Positions 34,517-43,467 of a stretch of 64,000 bases of DNA are shown in pieces. The stretch lies in contig NZ_FZPJ01000006.1 of NCBI RefSeq assembly GCF_900198605.1, positions 1-64,000 of the forward strand, in the 5' to 3' direction. Under the pieces are notes generated by a model that did no database searches, was not told where the DNA came from, and saw only the letters and a list, made by a program, of their open reading frames with translations. The position numbers and the translations under genes were made by a program. The stretch is from Helicobacter mesocricetorum. GTDB taxonomy: Bacteria > Campylobacterota > Campylobacteria > Campylobacterales > Helicobacteraceae. Within the stretch, counting starts at the first letter, position 1; every line of letters begins with the position of its first letter.

Positions 34517-35325
34517 TGAAACTCCATTACTTTTTACTCTTTTTCATTAGTTTTATTTTCGTAAGTTGTAGTTATAAAGGCATAAACTTTTATAATCCCG
34601 GAAAAAATGCACCCAGTTATGGTTCTATGAAGAATAGCCCTCAAATACAAAAAGCCACTATGCGCCCTTACCAGATTAATGGAAAATGGTATTATCCCAC
34701 CACCGTAGCTTTAGGTGAAAGTTATGATGGAATCGCAAGTTGGTATGGACCTAATTTTCACGGCAAAAAAACCTCTAATGGAGAGACTTATAGTATGTAT
34801 GCCCACACAGCAGCACACAAAACTCTACCTATAAATACTATCGTTCGTGTAACTAATAAAGAAAATGGTAAATCAACCATTGTTAGAATCAACGATAGAG
34901 GTCCTTTCGTAGCGGGTAGAATCATAGATTTATCCAATAGTGCTGCTAGGGATATTGATATGATAAAGAAAGGCACAGCAAGGGTTAAAGTCGAAGTTAT
35001 TGGGTTTAATGGCACTATCTCTAATTCCATCCCCTTAACAAAAACCGCCTTAGCCCAAAGTGAATACAAAGTAAGCCAGACACAAACAAGTATGCAACTT
35101 TCAAAATTTCTTGTCCAAATTGGTGCTTTTAGAAACAAAGAAGGAGCTATTCGATTCCAACACACACACACTTCATCAAATGGATATAAAGCCATCATTA
35201 AAGAATATATGCTAGATGAGACACCAATTTATAGAGTAATGTTAAGCGGATTTCAAAGCGAAACAGAAGCTAGAGATTTTATTGCATCCCAAAAAATTAG
35301 TGGTGCATTTATCACGACGGAGTAA
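34516..35325 (+). CDS. rlpA: RlpA-family septal lipoprotein (DPBB plus SPOR)
   Basis: The lipoprotein signal ends at the lipobox FVSC (Cys17). The double-psi beta-barrel domain shows GIASWYGPNFHGKKTSNGE, AHKTLPINTIVRVTN and VRINDRGPFVAGRIIDLS. A C-terminal SPOR domain (FLVQIGAFRNKEGAIRFQ) binds denuded septal glycan. RlpA proteins are lytic transglycosylases or septal ring factors that act on glycan lacking stem peptides. It is coupled to mltD and followed 2 bp later by hisB. Confidence 0.94.
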   Translation: MKLHYFLLFFISFIFVSCSYKGINFYNPGKNAPSYGSMKNSPQIQKATMRPYQINGKWYYPTTVALGESYDGIASWYGPNFHGKKTSNGETYSMYAHTAAHKTLPINTIVRVTNKENGKSTIVRINDRGPFVAGRIIDLSNSAARDIDMIKKGTARVKVEVIGFNGTISNSIPLTKTALAQSEYKVSQTQTSMQLSKFLVQIGAFRNKEGAIRFQHTHTSSNGYKAIIKEYMLDETPIYRVMLSGFQSETEARDFIASQKISGAFITTE

Positions 35326-35327
35326 CA

Positions 35328-35900
35328 ATGGAATCTTTAACGAGAATAACAAAAGAAACAAATATCACTGCAAAACTTGATATTTATGGCAAAGGAGAGG
35401 CAAATATCCAAACGAATATAGGCTTCTTTGATCATATGCTCCACTCTCTTTGCAAACACGCCAGATGGAATTTAGAGTTAGATTGCAAAGGAGATTTGCA
35501 TATTGACTTCCACCATAGCGTAGAAGATTGTGGCATTGTGATAGGGCAATTATTAAAACAATCCCTCTTTCCTATCCAAAATATAGAACGTTTTGGGAAT
35601 GCTGCTGTTGTAATGGATGAATCTTGTGTAGAATGTGATTTAGATATTAGCAACCGACCTTTTTTGGTTTTTGAATTAAATATCCAAGGAAAGGTTGGGA
35701 ACTTTGATTGTGAATTAATAGAAGAATTCTTTCGTGCTTTAGTTTTTAATGCAGGAATATCAACACATATCATCCAAAAACGTGGTAAAAATAATCATCA
35801 CTCAATAGAAGCTGCCTTTAAAGCATTTGCCGTAGCAATCCGCAGAGCATCTTTTAAAGATGAAAGCATAGAAATTCCAAGCACTAAGGGTGTTTTATGA
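35328..35900 (+). CDS. hisB: Imidazoleglycerol-phosphate dehydratase (HisB)
   Basis: This is a 190-residue monofunctional dehydratase of histidine biosynthesis. Manganese-binding motifs are seen: GFFDHMLHSLCKHA, HIDFHHSVEDCGIVIGQ, and KRGKNNHHSIEAAFKA near the end. It carries out the sixth step of the pathway. It sits alone between rlpA and kdsC and overlaps kdsC by 4 bp, so a histidine gene is embedded in an envelope operon. H. pylori lacks the pathway, so this implies histidine prototrophy, with the other his genes elsewhere. Confidence 0.96.
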   Translation: MESLTRITKETNITAKLDIYGKGEANIQTNIGFFDHMLHSLCKHARWNLELDCKGDLHIDFHHSVEDCGIVIGQLLKQSLFPIQNIERFGNAAVVMDESCVECDLDISNRPFLVFELNIQGKVGNFDCELIEEFFRALVFNAGISTHIIQKRGKNNHHSIEAAFKAFAVAIRRASFKDESIEIPSTKGVL

Positions 35901-36391
35901 TAAAACTTGTTGTTTTGGATGTTGATGGAACATTAAGCAACGGGAAAATTACCTATACAACCAATAATGAAGAAATTAAATCTTTTAATGTTAAAGATGG
36001 CTTAGGAATCGCAGCTTGGCTTCAATTAGGTAGAGAAGTAGCTATTATCACAGGAAGAAATTCTAAAATCGTAGAAAATCGTGCTAAAGAGTTGCAAGTT
36101 ACCTATCTAAAACAAGGCATTCACAATAAAGCCGAAGCCTTAAAAGAGATTCTAAAGCACGCAAATATCGCTAGTGATGAAGTTGCTGTAATAGGAGATG
36201 ATATTAATGACTTAGGTATGATAAGAGCTGTAAAATATTCATTTGCACCTAAAGATTGTGCAAAGGTTCTTAAAAAGGAAGTTTATAAAGTCCTTAAAAA
36301 AAAGGGTGGAAAGGGAGCTGTTAGAGAGATGATTGATTATTTAATCAAAAAAGAAAAATTAAAAAAGCAATTTTATGGAATCTTTATCTAA
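35897..36391 (+). CDS. kdsC: 3-deoxy-D-manno-octulosonate 8-phosphate phosphatase KdsC
   Basis: This 164-residue HAD-superfamily phosphatase has the nucleophile motif VLDVDGTLSNG (DxD at residues 8-10), AIITGRNSKIVENRA, and the Mg-binding VIGDDINDLGMI. It releases phosphate from KDO-8-phosphate to give KDO for LPS (and for the capsule linker). It forms a homotetramer in the family. It overlaps hisB upstream by 4 bp and lptC downstream by 17 bp. Confidence 0.93.
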   Translation: MIKLVVLDVDGTLSNGKITYTTNNEEIKSFNVKDGLGIAAWLQLGREVAIITGRNSKIVENRAKELQVTYLKQGIHNKAEALKEILKHANIASDEVAVIGDDINDLGMIRAVKYSFAPKDCAKVLKKEVYKVLKKKGGKGAVREMIDYLIKKEKLKKQFYGIFI

Positions 36392-36962
36392 TCATCAACA
36401 ATTTCAAAGATCTTTTATTGCATCACATTTCACAAAAGGGAATCTTGTAATTTACTTTTTTGTTATTTTAAGTCTTTTTAGCATCCTTATGGTTGGTGCT
36501 TTCAGTATTAATAAAAATAATAAATCGCTATTCTCTCAAGAATCTATTACGCGTTTTGAAATTTTTAATTTTAATTATTACAAAATATCCCCTTTAGGTG
36601 TTGAAATTTTTGCTTATGGAAAAATTGGAAAAGAAAATAAAGAACAAGAAAATGAATTAGAAAATTTCAATATTAACCATTATCTTTTTGATACTCACAC
36701 ACAAGAAGCTTTATATTCCTACCTTGCCATATATGATAATAAAACTATCAATTTTCCCAAAGGAGTTTATTATGTTCGTAATGATATACAATTTTGGAGT
36801 GAGAGGGCAGCTTATACTCCCTCCTCAAAAGAACTTTTAGGGAATGGGGATTTCATCATTTCTTCTAATGCCTACCATATTAAGGGTAAAGATATTATCT
36901 ATAAAGACAACCAAACCTCTGCAAATGCCATAAAAGGTATTTTAAAAATGGACGAACAATGA
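36375..36962 (+). CDS. lptC: LPS export protein LptC
   Basis: This 195-residue protein has one N-terminal membrane helix (LVIYFFVILSLFSILMVGAFS, residues about 24-44) followed by a periplasmic beta-rich domain of the LptC type (FEIFNFNYYKISPLGVEIFA). LptC joins the LptBFG ABC transporter to the periplasmic LptA bridge. Primary sequence conservation is low in this family, so the call rests mainly on topology and on its place between kdsC and lptA. The first ATG lies inside kdsC and lacks a clear ribosome-binding site. Confidence 0.82.
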   Translation: MESLSNHQQFQRSFIASHFTKGNLVIYFFVILSLFSILMVGAFSINKNNKSLFSQESITRFEIFNFNYYKISPLGVEIFAYGKIGKENKEQENELENFNINHYLFDTHTQEALYSYLAIYDNKTINFPKGVYYVRNDIQFWSERAAYTPSSKELLGNGDFIISSNAYHIKGKDIIYKDNQTSANAIKGILKMDEQ

Positions 36963-37432
36963 AAAATCTAATGCTTTTATTATTAATGATAACATTCCTA
37001 TACAAGAACGGATTTGCCGATGAAATTGAAATAAGTGCGCAAGAGTTTATTGGTGATGAAAAAAAGAAAACCACACATTTAAAAGGAAATGTAGATATTA
37101 AACGCAAAGATGATAGGCTACTATCTAATCAAGCTTATATTTATTTTGATAACAAAAACAAACCAGATAAAATGCAAGCATTAGGTAATGTCAAATTTTG
37201 GCTCACTTTAGAAAATAACCGCAAAATAGAGGGGATATCCGATGAAGTAATCTATCTACCCAATATTCAAGAATACCAATTATTGGGCAATGTTGTTGTT
37301 AAAGAACCCGCTCAAAACAATGAAGTAAAAGGAGATAAAATTATCATTCGCTATAAAGATGGCTATATCAATGTCGTAGGTAATAGCAACAAACCTGCCC
37401 GTTTAATCTTTAAATTTGAGAAAGAACAATAA
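36959..37432 (+). CDS. lptA: LPS transport periplasmic protein LptA
   Basis: This 157-residue protein has a signal peptide (LLLLMITFLYKNGFADE) and an OstA/LptA beta-jellyroll: EISAQEFIGDEKKKTTHLKG, VDIKRKDDRLLSNQAYIYFD, and IEGISDEVIYLPNIQEYQLL. It carries LPS across the periplasm to LptD. It overlaps lptC by 4 bp and shares one base with the engB start, so the group is translationally linked. Confidence 0.92.
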   Translation: MKNLMLLLLMITFLYKNGFADEIEISAQEFIGDEKKKTTHLKGNVDIKRKDDRLLSNQAYIYFDNKNKPDKMQALGNVKFWLTLENNRKIEGISDEVIYLPNIQEYQLLGNVVVKEPAQNNEVKGDKIIIRYKDGYINVVGNSNKPARLIFKFEKEQ

Positions 37433-38043
37433 TGCTAGATTATCAGCCGCTACAAAGCTCTTTTGTTACTTCGGCGCAGAATATCTCACAATGCCCCTCA
37501 CCACTTTTTAGTGAAGTCGTATTCTTAGGAAGAAGCAATGTGGGAAAAAGCACTTTTATTAACCTCCTTTGCAACCAAAAAAACCTTGCAAAAAGCTCAC
37601 AAACACCTGGTAAAACACAGCTTATTAATTTCTTTTTAACGCAATGGTCTAATCAAAATAAAGAAGTTTTGAAGCTCTATTTTGTAGATTTACCCGGATT
37701 TGGTTATGCAAAAGTCTCAAAAACCCAAAAAGATCTATGGAATAAAAACCTTATAGAATTTTTACAACAACGTGATAGCATTAAACTCTTTGTCCATTTA
37801 ATAGATAGTCGGCATCCTTTTTTAGAGATTGATAAAAATTTGGTAAGCTTTATCACAAGATTTTTAAGAAAAGATCAAAAATTTTTACAAATTTTTACCA
37901 AATTTGACAAATTAAACGCCAATGAAAAGGCAAAACTCAAAAAGGTATTTAATGAGGCAAAATTTAGTAGCAACCTACAAAAAACCAATGTTGTAGAGAT
38001 TCGAAATTTTCTTATCAAAAGTGCTTTGGGGGAAGTGCTATGA
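37432..38043 (+). CDS. engB: Ribosome biogenesis GTP-binding protein EngB/YsxC
   Basis: This 203-residue GTPase has the P-loop GRSNVGKSTFINLL at about residues 33-46, switch motif SSQTPGKTQLINFF, G3 VDLPGFGYAKVS and G4 TKFDKL. It assists maturation of the 50S ribosomal subunit. It lies in the same order after lptA as in H. pylori (HP1568-HP1567 as recalled). It overlaps the acetyltransferase gene by 4 bp. Confidence 0.96.
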   Translation: MLDYQPLQSSFVTSAQNISQCPSPLFSEVVFLGRSNVGKSTFINLLCNQKNLAKSSQTPGKTQLINFFLTQWSNQNKEVLKLYFVDLPGFGYAKVSKTQKDLWNKNLIEFLQQRDSIKLFVHLIDSRHPFLEIDKNLVSFITRFLRKDQKFLQIFTKFDKLNANEKAKLKKVFNEAKFSSNLQKTNVVEIRNFLIKSALGEVL

Positions 38044-38561
38044 TTATCACACAACCAACCCTTAAAGATATTCCTTCTATGCGTGAGCTTCTAGCTCCAG
38101 AAGTAGAACGTGGGGTTATTTTAGAGCGTCCCATTGAAGTTATGGCAAATATGATTCGATCCTACCATATCGCTTGGGAAGAAGAAGAAAACTTACAAAC
38201 TCATCAAAGACTTAATCTATCTTTCAAAACTTTACAAGATATGAAAAATCCTAAAATGCTTGGCTTTTGTGCCTTGCATATCCACTCTCAAACATTAGCA
38301 GAAATTCGCAGTCTTATTGTTGCACCTTTTGCGCAACGCAAAGGTATCGCAACAGCCCTAATCTTAGATTGTATTCAGGAGGCAACAAAACTTAATATCA
38401 ATGAAATTTTGGTCTTGACTTATAAAAAAGTCTTATTCGAAAAATTAGGATTTATTGAAATTAATAAAGAAAAAATTCCTAATCAAAAAATTTGGGCGGA
38501 TTGTATCTTATGCAAACATTTCCCTCTATGCGACGAAGTAGCACTCATAAAATATATCTAA
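38040..38561 (+). CDS. GNAT acetyltransferase, ArgA-like (short N-acetylglutamate synthase type)
   Basis: This 173-residue GNAT protein binds acetyl-CoA through RSLIVAPFAQRKGIATALI. The C-terminal KIWADCILCKHFPLCDEVAL, with paired cysteines, is typical of the stand-alone ArgA-type enzymes that acetylate glutamate as the first step of arginine synthesis. Specificity is inferred. Its 3' end overlaps the next small membrane protein gene, consistent with a coupled operon. Confidence 0.78.
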   Translation: MIITQPTLKDIPSMRELLAPEVERGVILERPIEVMANMIRSYHIAWEEEENLQTHQRLNLSFKTLQDMKNPKMLGFCALHIHSQTLAEIRSLIVAPFAQRKGIATALILDCIQEATKLNINEILVLTYKKVLFEKLGFIEINKEKIPNQKIWADCILCKHFPLCDEVALIKYI

Positions 38562-38986
38562 AAATCCCTTTTTGGATTTTACTTGTGGTTTATGTTTGTA
38601 TAACAGATATTATTTATTATCTCCCCCCTTTATTTGGCATTATTTATGTCTTAGCACAAGAGCATTATGAAAATCAGGAATTTAATATATTCTATTTTCT
38701 TGTCCCTTTTTGTATCTTTTTTGAAGCAAGTAAAGGCTTTCCTTTTTTAAGCGTTGTGCTTTTTATGGCTTTTTCTTTTAAGATAATCCTACCAAGATTT
38801 AGAAAACTCTTTGGCTATCATAAAATTTTTATTCCACTTTTTATCTTTTATGCCTATTTTGGCTATTTTGGATTTTTATACCTTTTTCGCTCTTTTTATG
38901 ATGTTCCAAGTTTTTCTTGGTTGTTACTCTCTTATACGATATGTGAATCTATCCTTGTTTGGTTATTTTTATGGATTATAGAATGA
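38528..38986 (+). CDS. Small membrane protein upstream of pbp2, MreD-like by position
   Basis: This protein of about 152 residues (start MRRSSTHKIYLKI; the frame is open to 38492) has four to five hydrophobic helices (IPFWILLVVYVCITDIIYYL, FYFLVPFCIFFEASKG, LFIFYAYFGYFGFLYLF, LLSYTICESILVWLFL). Its place directly before pbp2, with a 4-bp ATGA overlap, and its topology suggest an MreD-type component of the elongation machinery. There is no clear sequence signature, so this is positional inference. H. pylori HP1566 occupies the same place. Confidence 0.7.
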   Translation: MRRSSTHKIYLKIPFWILLVVYVCITDIIYYLPPLFGIIYVLAQEHYENQEFNIFYFLVPFCIFFEASKGFPFLSVVLFMAFSFKIILPRFRKLFGYHKIFIPLFIFYAYFGYFGFLYLFRSFYDVPSFSWLLLSYTICESILVWLFLWIIE

Positions 38987-40815
38987 ATAATAGAGTCCTT
39001 ATTGTCTTTGCAGTGTTTATTGTCGTTTGGATAATATTATTAATAAAAATTTTTGATGTCAGCATATTATCCTATAAATTCTATGAAGAAAAAGCCATTA
39101 ATAATACTTTAAGGGAAGATCCTATTATCCCCACTAGGGGTCAAATTTCAGACCGCAATGGATTACCCTTAGCTACTAATACTGTGGGTTTTATGATTTC
39201 TCTTCCACCCCGTTTATCCTTACGTTCTCAATCTAAAATCTTAGAAGAAGAAATAGAAAAAATTCTACCATTTTTTCCACAATACACCAAAGAAAAGCTT
39301 ATTAACAATTACAAAAAGGGGGATTCTCCTTATAATCACGACTATATTCCTATTATTAACTTTGTAGAACACGATGTGATATTAAAATACTACCCAGAGA
39401 TTTCTCAAAGTGATATCTTACGCATTATCCCTTTTGCTAAACGTTATTACCCAAATCTTACAAGTGCTTCCCACATTATTGGATATGTGAGTAATGCAAA
39501 CAATAAAGATATAGAAAAACAGCCTATTGCCAAATACACAAATACCATAGGTAAAGAAGGATTAGAAAGACAATATGATACCTATCTACAAGGTGAGATA
39601 GGTTCAAGAATCGTTAAAGTAACGGCTTTAAATAAAGAAGTTGAAGTCGTATCTTATAAAGAAGCTGTTGAAAATAGACATTTAACCACAACCTTAGACA
39701 TTAGAGTTCAAAAAGAAATGGATAAAATTTTTGAAGGACAAAATGGTGCAGCCATTATAATGAATACCCATAATGGAGAGATTCTAGCAGCAGGAAGCTA
39801 TCCAGAATACAATCTTAATCATTTTATTGGTGGAATCTCTCATGAAAATTGGAATGCCCTGCGAGATAGTCCCTATAAACCACTAATTAATAAATTCATC
39901 AATGGACTCTACGCACCCGGTTCTGTTGTAAAAATGGGAATGGGATTAGCCTTTTTAGAATATGCGCAAATTGATGAAACAACAGAAATTAAAACTCCAC
40001 CTTTTATTGAATTAGGAGGGAGAAAATTCCGTGATTGGAAAAAAGATGGGCATGGAAGCTCTGATCTTTTTAAAGCCATTAAAAGAAGTGTAGATGTCTA
40101 TTTTTATATTCTCTCACAAAAAACCGATTTTCAAAACATCGCTAATGTCCTTAGGCAAATGGGCTTAGGGCAAAAAACCGGAGTAGATTTACCCAATGAA
40201 TTCATAGGAATCGTCCCTTCACCAAAATCTAAAAAAGAACGATACAAACAAGATTGGTATGCTGGAGATAGTATAGTTAGCTCCATTGGGCAAGGTTTTT
40301 TCTTAACTACCCCTTTACAAATTGCAAATTATACCGCCCTCATAGCCTCTGGAAAACTCCCAACTCCACATTTTATTAACCAAATGGGAGATCAAATCAT
40401 TGCAAGAGTGCCACAAGATACATTAACAGATTTTCAAAAAAGCAAACTCTCTATATTAAGAGAGGGTATGCGTCAAGTTTGCAATGAAGCAGGAGGGACA
40501 GCTCATTTAGCCACACAAGAAAGCAAAGCTTATTTAGCGTGCAAGACAGGAACGGCACAAGTTATAGAAATTTCTCAAGCCGATAAAGAAAGACTTAAAG
40601 AAGCAGAAATGGACTATTTTCATCGCTCACAAGCTTGGATTACAGGATTCCTTCCTGCTAATAACCCACAATATGTGATTACTATTATAGTAGAACACGG
40701 GGGTAGTGGTTCAGGAACTGCTGGACCCATATTAGCTAAACTCTCTAATGTTTTAGTGGATCTAGGCTATGTTCCAAGCAAACAAAATAGCCTTATAAAG
40801 GATAGAGATGATTGA
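38983..40815 (+). CDS. mrdA: Penicillin-binding protein 2 (elongasome transpeptidase)
   Basis: PBP2 cross-links peptidoglycan during cell elongation with RodA. It has an N-terminal membrane anchor (VLIVFAVFIVVWIILLIKIF) and a pedestal domain with REDPIIPTRGQISDRNG. The transpeptidase domain has the SxxK motif in YAPGSVVKMGM and KTG in ACKTGTAQVIE; the middle SxN-type motif is probably KRSVDVYFY. I chose ATG 38983, whose overlap with the upstream stop (ATGA) suggests coupling; the frame opens eight codons earlier. The length is about 610 residues. Confidence 0.95.
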   Translation: MNNRVLIVFAVFIVVWIILLIKIFDVSILSYKFYEEKAINNTLREDPIIPTRGQISDRNGLPLATNTVGFMISLPPRLSLRSQSKILEEEIEKILPFFPQYTKEKLINNYKKGDSPYNHDYIPIINFVEHDVILKYYPEISQSDILRIIPFAKRYYPNLTSASHIIGYVSNANNKDIEKQPIAKYTNTIGKEGLERQYDTYLQGEIGSRIVKVTALNKEVEVVSYKEAVENRHLTTTLDIRVQKEMDKIFEGQNGAAIIMNTHNGEILAAGSYPEYNLNHFIGGISHENWNALRDSPYKPLINKFINGLYAPGSVVKMGMGLAFLEYAQIDETTEIKTPPFIELGGRKFRDWKKDGHGSSDLFKAIKRSVDVYFYILSQKTDFQNIANVLRQMGLGQKTGVDLPNEFIGIVPSPKSKKERYKQDWYAGDSIVSSIGQGFFLTTPLQIANYTALIASGKLPTPHFINQMGDQIIARVPQDTLTDFQKSKLSILREGMRQVCNEAGGTAHLATQESKAYLACKTGTAQVIEISQADKERLKEAEMDYFHRSQAWITGFLPANNPQYVITIIVEHGGSGSGTAGPILAKLSNVLVDLGYVPSKQNSLIKDRDD

Positions 40816-42025
40816 GCATTTACCAAAGCTTTTAAAGGGAAAAAAGATTATTTTGGGAGTTTGTGGCAGTATTGCGATTTATAAATCTATTGAAATTTTA
40901 CGCTCCTTAGAAAAGCTCGGTGCAGAAGTTCGAGTGGTTATGACTAAAAAGGCTAAAACATTTATCCAACCCCTTCTTTTTGAAGCCCTAAGCCACCATC
41001 AGGTCCTACATAAAGATTCACAAAATTGGGGAGAATCTCCTTGCAATCATATAGAATTAGCAAAATGGGGTGATATGTTTTTAATAGCTCCCACAACTGC
41101 TAATACCATTAATAAACTTGCTTGTGGTATTGCCGATAATATCCTTTTAGAAAGTTTTTTAGCCTTTGATAAGATTAAAATCATTGCACCAGCTGCAAAT
41201 ACAAAAATGATAGAAAACCCCATAACCAAAAAATCCTTAGAAACTCTATCACAAATAGGTATGACTATTATTGCCTCCCAAAGCAAAGAATTGGCTTGTA
41301 AAGAAATAGGCAATGGGGGATTAGCAGAGCCTTTAGAAATTATTTATGAAGTCTTAAGAATGTTTTTTAAAGATGATTTTTGGCTACAAAAAAAGGTTTG
41401 CATTAGTAGCGGTGGCAGCAAAGAAAAGATTGATAATGTTCGCTACTTGTCAAACTTTTCTAGTGGAAAGATGGGGGCTAATCTTGCTTTAAGTGCTTAT
41501 TTTTTAGGTGCAGAAGTATGCTATATCTATTCCATAGAATCTTATCCTCTCCCACTAGGTATCAAAAAAATAAAAGTGCAAACCACACAGGAATATCTAC
41601 AAGCCATACAAAATTGGCAACAAAAAATCCAAAATCCAAAAAATGCGTATTTAATAATGAATGCAGCCATTAGTGATTATGTCCCACAGACATTTATTCA
41701 AAAGAAATTAAAAAAACAAGAAATAGGCAAAGAATGGAATCTGGCTTTAAAAGAAAATATAGACATCTTACAAAGCATAAAAAAATCCCAAATCACCATT
41801 GGTTTTAAGCTAGAAGATGAAAATGGTATCAACAATGCCTTACAAACACTCAATAAAAAATCTTTAGATGCTATTTGCCTTAATGAGATTTCACCTAGCT
41901 TTAGCCCTATGGATTCTAAAGACAATAAGATTATTTGGATAACAAAAGATTTACAAAAAAATCTAGGGTATAACGATAAACTGCATTTAAGCTTTGCTAT
42001 TTTGAATGAGGCAAAAAATCTATGA
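40808..42025 (+). CDS. coaBC: Bifunctional CoaBC (phosphopantothenoylcysteine synthetase/decarboxylase)
   Basis: This 405-residue enzyme covers two steps of coenzyme A synthesis. The N-terminal flavoprotein CoaC domain shows ILGVCGSIAIYKSIEILRSL, NHIELAKWGDMFLIAPTTAN and IIAPAANTKMIENP; the substrate-clamp motif has PAAN where E. coli has PAMN. The CoaB domain begins KVCISSGGSKEKIDNVRYLSNFSSGKMG and includes IMNAAISDYVP, with the nucleotide-binding region near the end. It overlaps pbp2 by 8 bp and the next gene by 4 bp. Confidence 0.95.
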   Translation: MIEHLPKLLKGKKIILGVCGSIAIYKSIEILRSLEKLGAEVRVVMTKKAKTFIQPLLFEALSHHQVLHKDSQNWGESPCNHIELAKWGDMFLIAPTTANTINKLACGIADNILLESFLAFDKIKIIAPAANTKMIENPITKKSLETLSQIGMTIIASQSKELACKEIGNGGLAEPLEIIYEVLRMFFKDDFWLQKKVCISSGGSKEKIDNVRYLSNFSSGKMGANLALSAYFLGAEVCYIYSIESYPLPLGIKKIKVQTTQEYLQAIQNWQQKIQNPKNAYLIMNAAISDYVPQTFIQKKLKKQEIGKEWNLALKENIDILQSIKKSQITIGFKLEDENGINNALQTLNKKSLDAICLNEISPSFSPMDSKDNKIIWITKDLQKNLGYNDKLHLSFAILNEAKNL

Positions 42026-42780
42026 TTAAGCAACTAAGAGAGCTTACACAGATTCAAAACAATTTACAAAATTTGGCAACACAACCTGCACAATTTAATG
42101 CAACTTTGCCTATACGTTTAGAAGTAATGGAAAAAATGCAAGGTATCCGATATATGCTAAAAGTTGGCAATATCACTATGGAAACCAAAAGTTTAAAAGA
42201 ATTAGAAATTGGAGGGAAGTATTGGGCAATAATGGGAAAGTCTAATGGTTCTATTACACTATCAAACCTTATTAAGCAACCTGATTTACTCAAAACACAA
42301 AATATCCCTTTAAAGCTTAGTTCAGAAGCTATGGCGCAATTCCTAAAAGAAGGAGATAATCCCTTTGAAACAATGAAAGGATTTTTAATCGATAGACTAG
42401 CACAAGCAGAATCTAAATGGGAATTTGCCTTTTTAAGCCATATGCTACTGTCTCTAAAACAAAAAGTCCTAACACTTCCTCTCCATTACGACGATAAAGA
42501 AAAAGATGGATTCTTACAATTACGAAAAAAAAGAGTGAATAATCAAGATTACTTAGAGTTTTATTCTGTTTTTGCTAATCTTGGTGCTACTTGGGGATAT
42601 TTATACAAATTAGACAATCACATCAAACTCGACATTAATGTAATGTATGAAAGCATTGCAAAACTCTTGAAAAACAATCTTAATGAATTAGCATTCATCA
42701 ATCAAGTCAATATCTATACCAATAGTGAAATTAAACCCCTTTATGATTTTAATGATTTTCTTCTTGATTTAGAGGGATAA
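42022..42780 (+). CDS. Unknown soluble protein between coaBC and uppS
   Basis: This 252-residue protein has no signal peptide or membrane segment. The N-terminal third is helical (IKQLRELTQIQNNLQNLAT). The middle contains RYMLKVGNITMETKSLKELE, a beta-rich stretch. The C-terminal part contains LEFYSVFANLGATWGYLYKL and KLDINVMYESIAKLL, reminiscent of the C-terminal domain of flagellar hook-length control proteins. That resemblance is weak and I would not name it. It is coupled to coaBC (4-bp overlap) and abuts uppS. Function unknown. Confidence 0.75.
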   Translation: MIKQLRELTQIQNNLQNLATQPAQFNATLPIRLEVMEKMQGIRYMLKVGNITMETKSLKELEIGGKYWAIMGKSNGSITLSNLIKQPDLLKTQNIPLKLSSEAMAQFLKEGDNPFETMKGFLIDRLAQAESKWEFAFLSHMLLSLKQKVLTLPLHYDDKEKDGFLQLRKKRVNNQDYLEFYSVFANLGATWGYLYKLDNHIKLDINVMYESIAKLLKNNLNELAFINQVNIYTNSEIKPLYDFNDFLLDLEG

Positions 42781-43455
42781 ATGGAAGTAAAACACTTAGC
42801 AATCATTATGGATGGTAATGGAAGATGGGCGCAAAAGCGTTTAAAACCTCGTTTTTTTGGACATCAAGAGGGGGCTAAAAAGATTCAAAGCATAACAGAA
42901 TCCTGTCTGCATTTGGGAATAGAGTATTTAAGCCTCTATGCTTTTTCAACAGAAAATTGGAAACGTCCCCAAAAAGAAATTGACTTTTTAATACAGCTTT
43001 TAAACCAATACCTAACGCAAAAAAAACAAATTTACTTAGATTTAAATATTCGTTTTAGAAGCATTGGAGATATCTCTATTTTTCCACAAAAGCTACAAAC
43101 AAAAATTAAAAAGCTAGAAAGTTTCACAAAAGATTGCAATAAGCTTACACAAATCCTTGCCCTTAATTATGGCTCTAAAGATGAATTAAGGCGCACATTT
43201 TTAAAACTTCATAAAGAAAATTTGCTTATTACACAAGAAAGCATTGGACAATATCTTGACACAGCAGATTTTCCAGAAGTTGATATGCTTATCCGCACAG
43301 GAGGAGAGCAGAGATTGTCTAATTTTTTGTTGTGGCAAAGTGCTTATGCGGAATTATTTTTCACCAAAACACTTTGGCCAGACTTCTCTCATCAAGAACT
43401 AGCTAAAATGCTTCAAGAATTCTCTTTGCGACAAAGACGTTTTGGTGGAATTTAG
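42781..43455 (+). CDS. uppS: Undecaprenyl diphosphate synthase
   Basis: UppS condenses isopentenyl diphosphate units to the C55 carrier lipid used for peptidoglycan, LPS and capsule. The catalytic motif AIIMDGNGRWAQKR (Asp11) is near the N-terminus. SLYAFSTENWKRP and the C-terminal VDMLIRTGGEQRLSNFLLWQ with AYAELFF complete the cis-prenyltransferase signature. The length, 224 residues, is slightly short for the family. It is the last gene of the long plus-strand run and ends in a hairpin. Confidence 0.97.
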   Translation: MEVKHLAIIMDGNGRWAQKRLKPRFFGHQEGAKKIQSITESCLHLGIEYLSLYAFSTENWKRPQKEIDFLIQLLNQYLTQKKQIYLDLNIRFRSIGDISIFPQKLQTKIKKLESFTKDCNKLTQILALNYGSKDELRRTFLKLHKENLLITQESIGQYLDTADFPEVDMLIRTGGEQRLSNFLLWQSAYAELFFTKTLWPDFSHQELAKMLQEFSLRQRRFGGI

Positions 43456-43467
43456 GGAATCCCTAAA
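43451..43467. terminator. Palindrome at the convergent stops of uppS and metQ
   Basis: TTTAGGGAATCCCTAAA forms a 7-bp stem with a 3-nt loop. It contains the uppS stop (43453-43455) and the metQ stop (complement of 43463-43465). The position and symmetry suggest a two-way terminator, though no strong U run follows. Confidence 0.5.
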
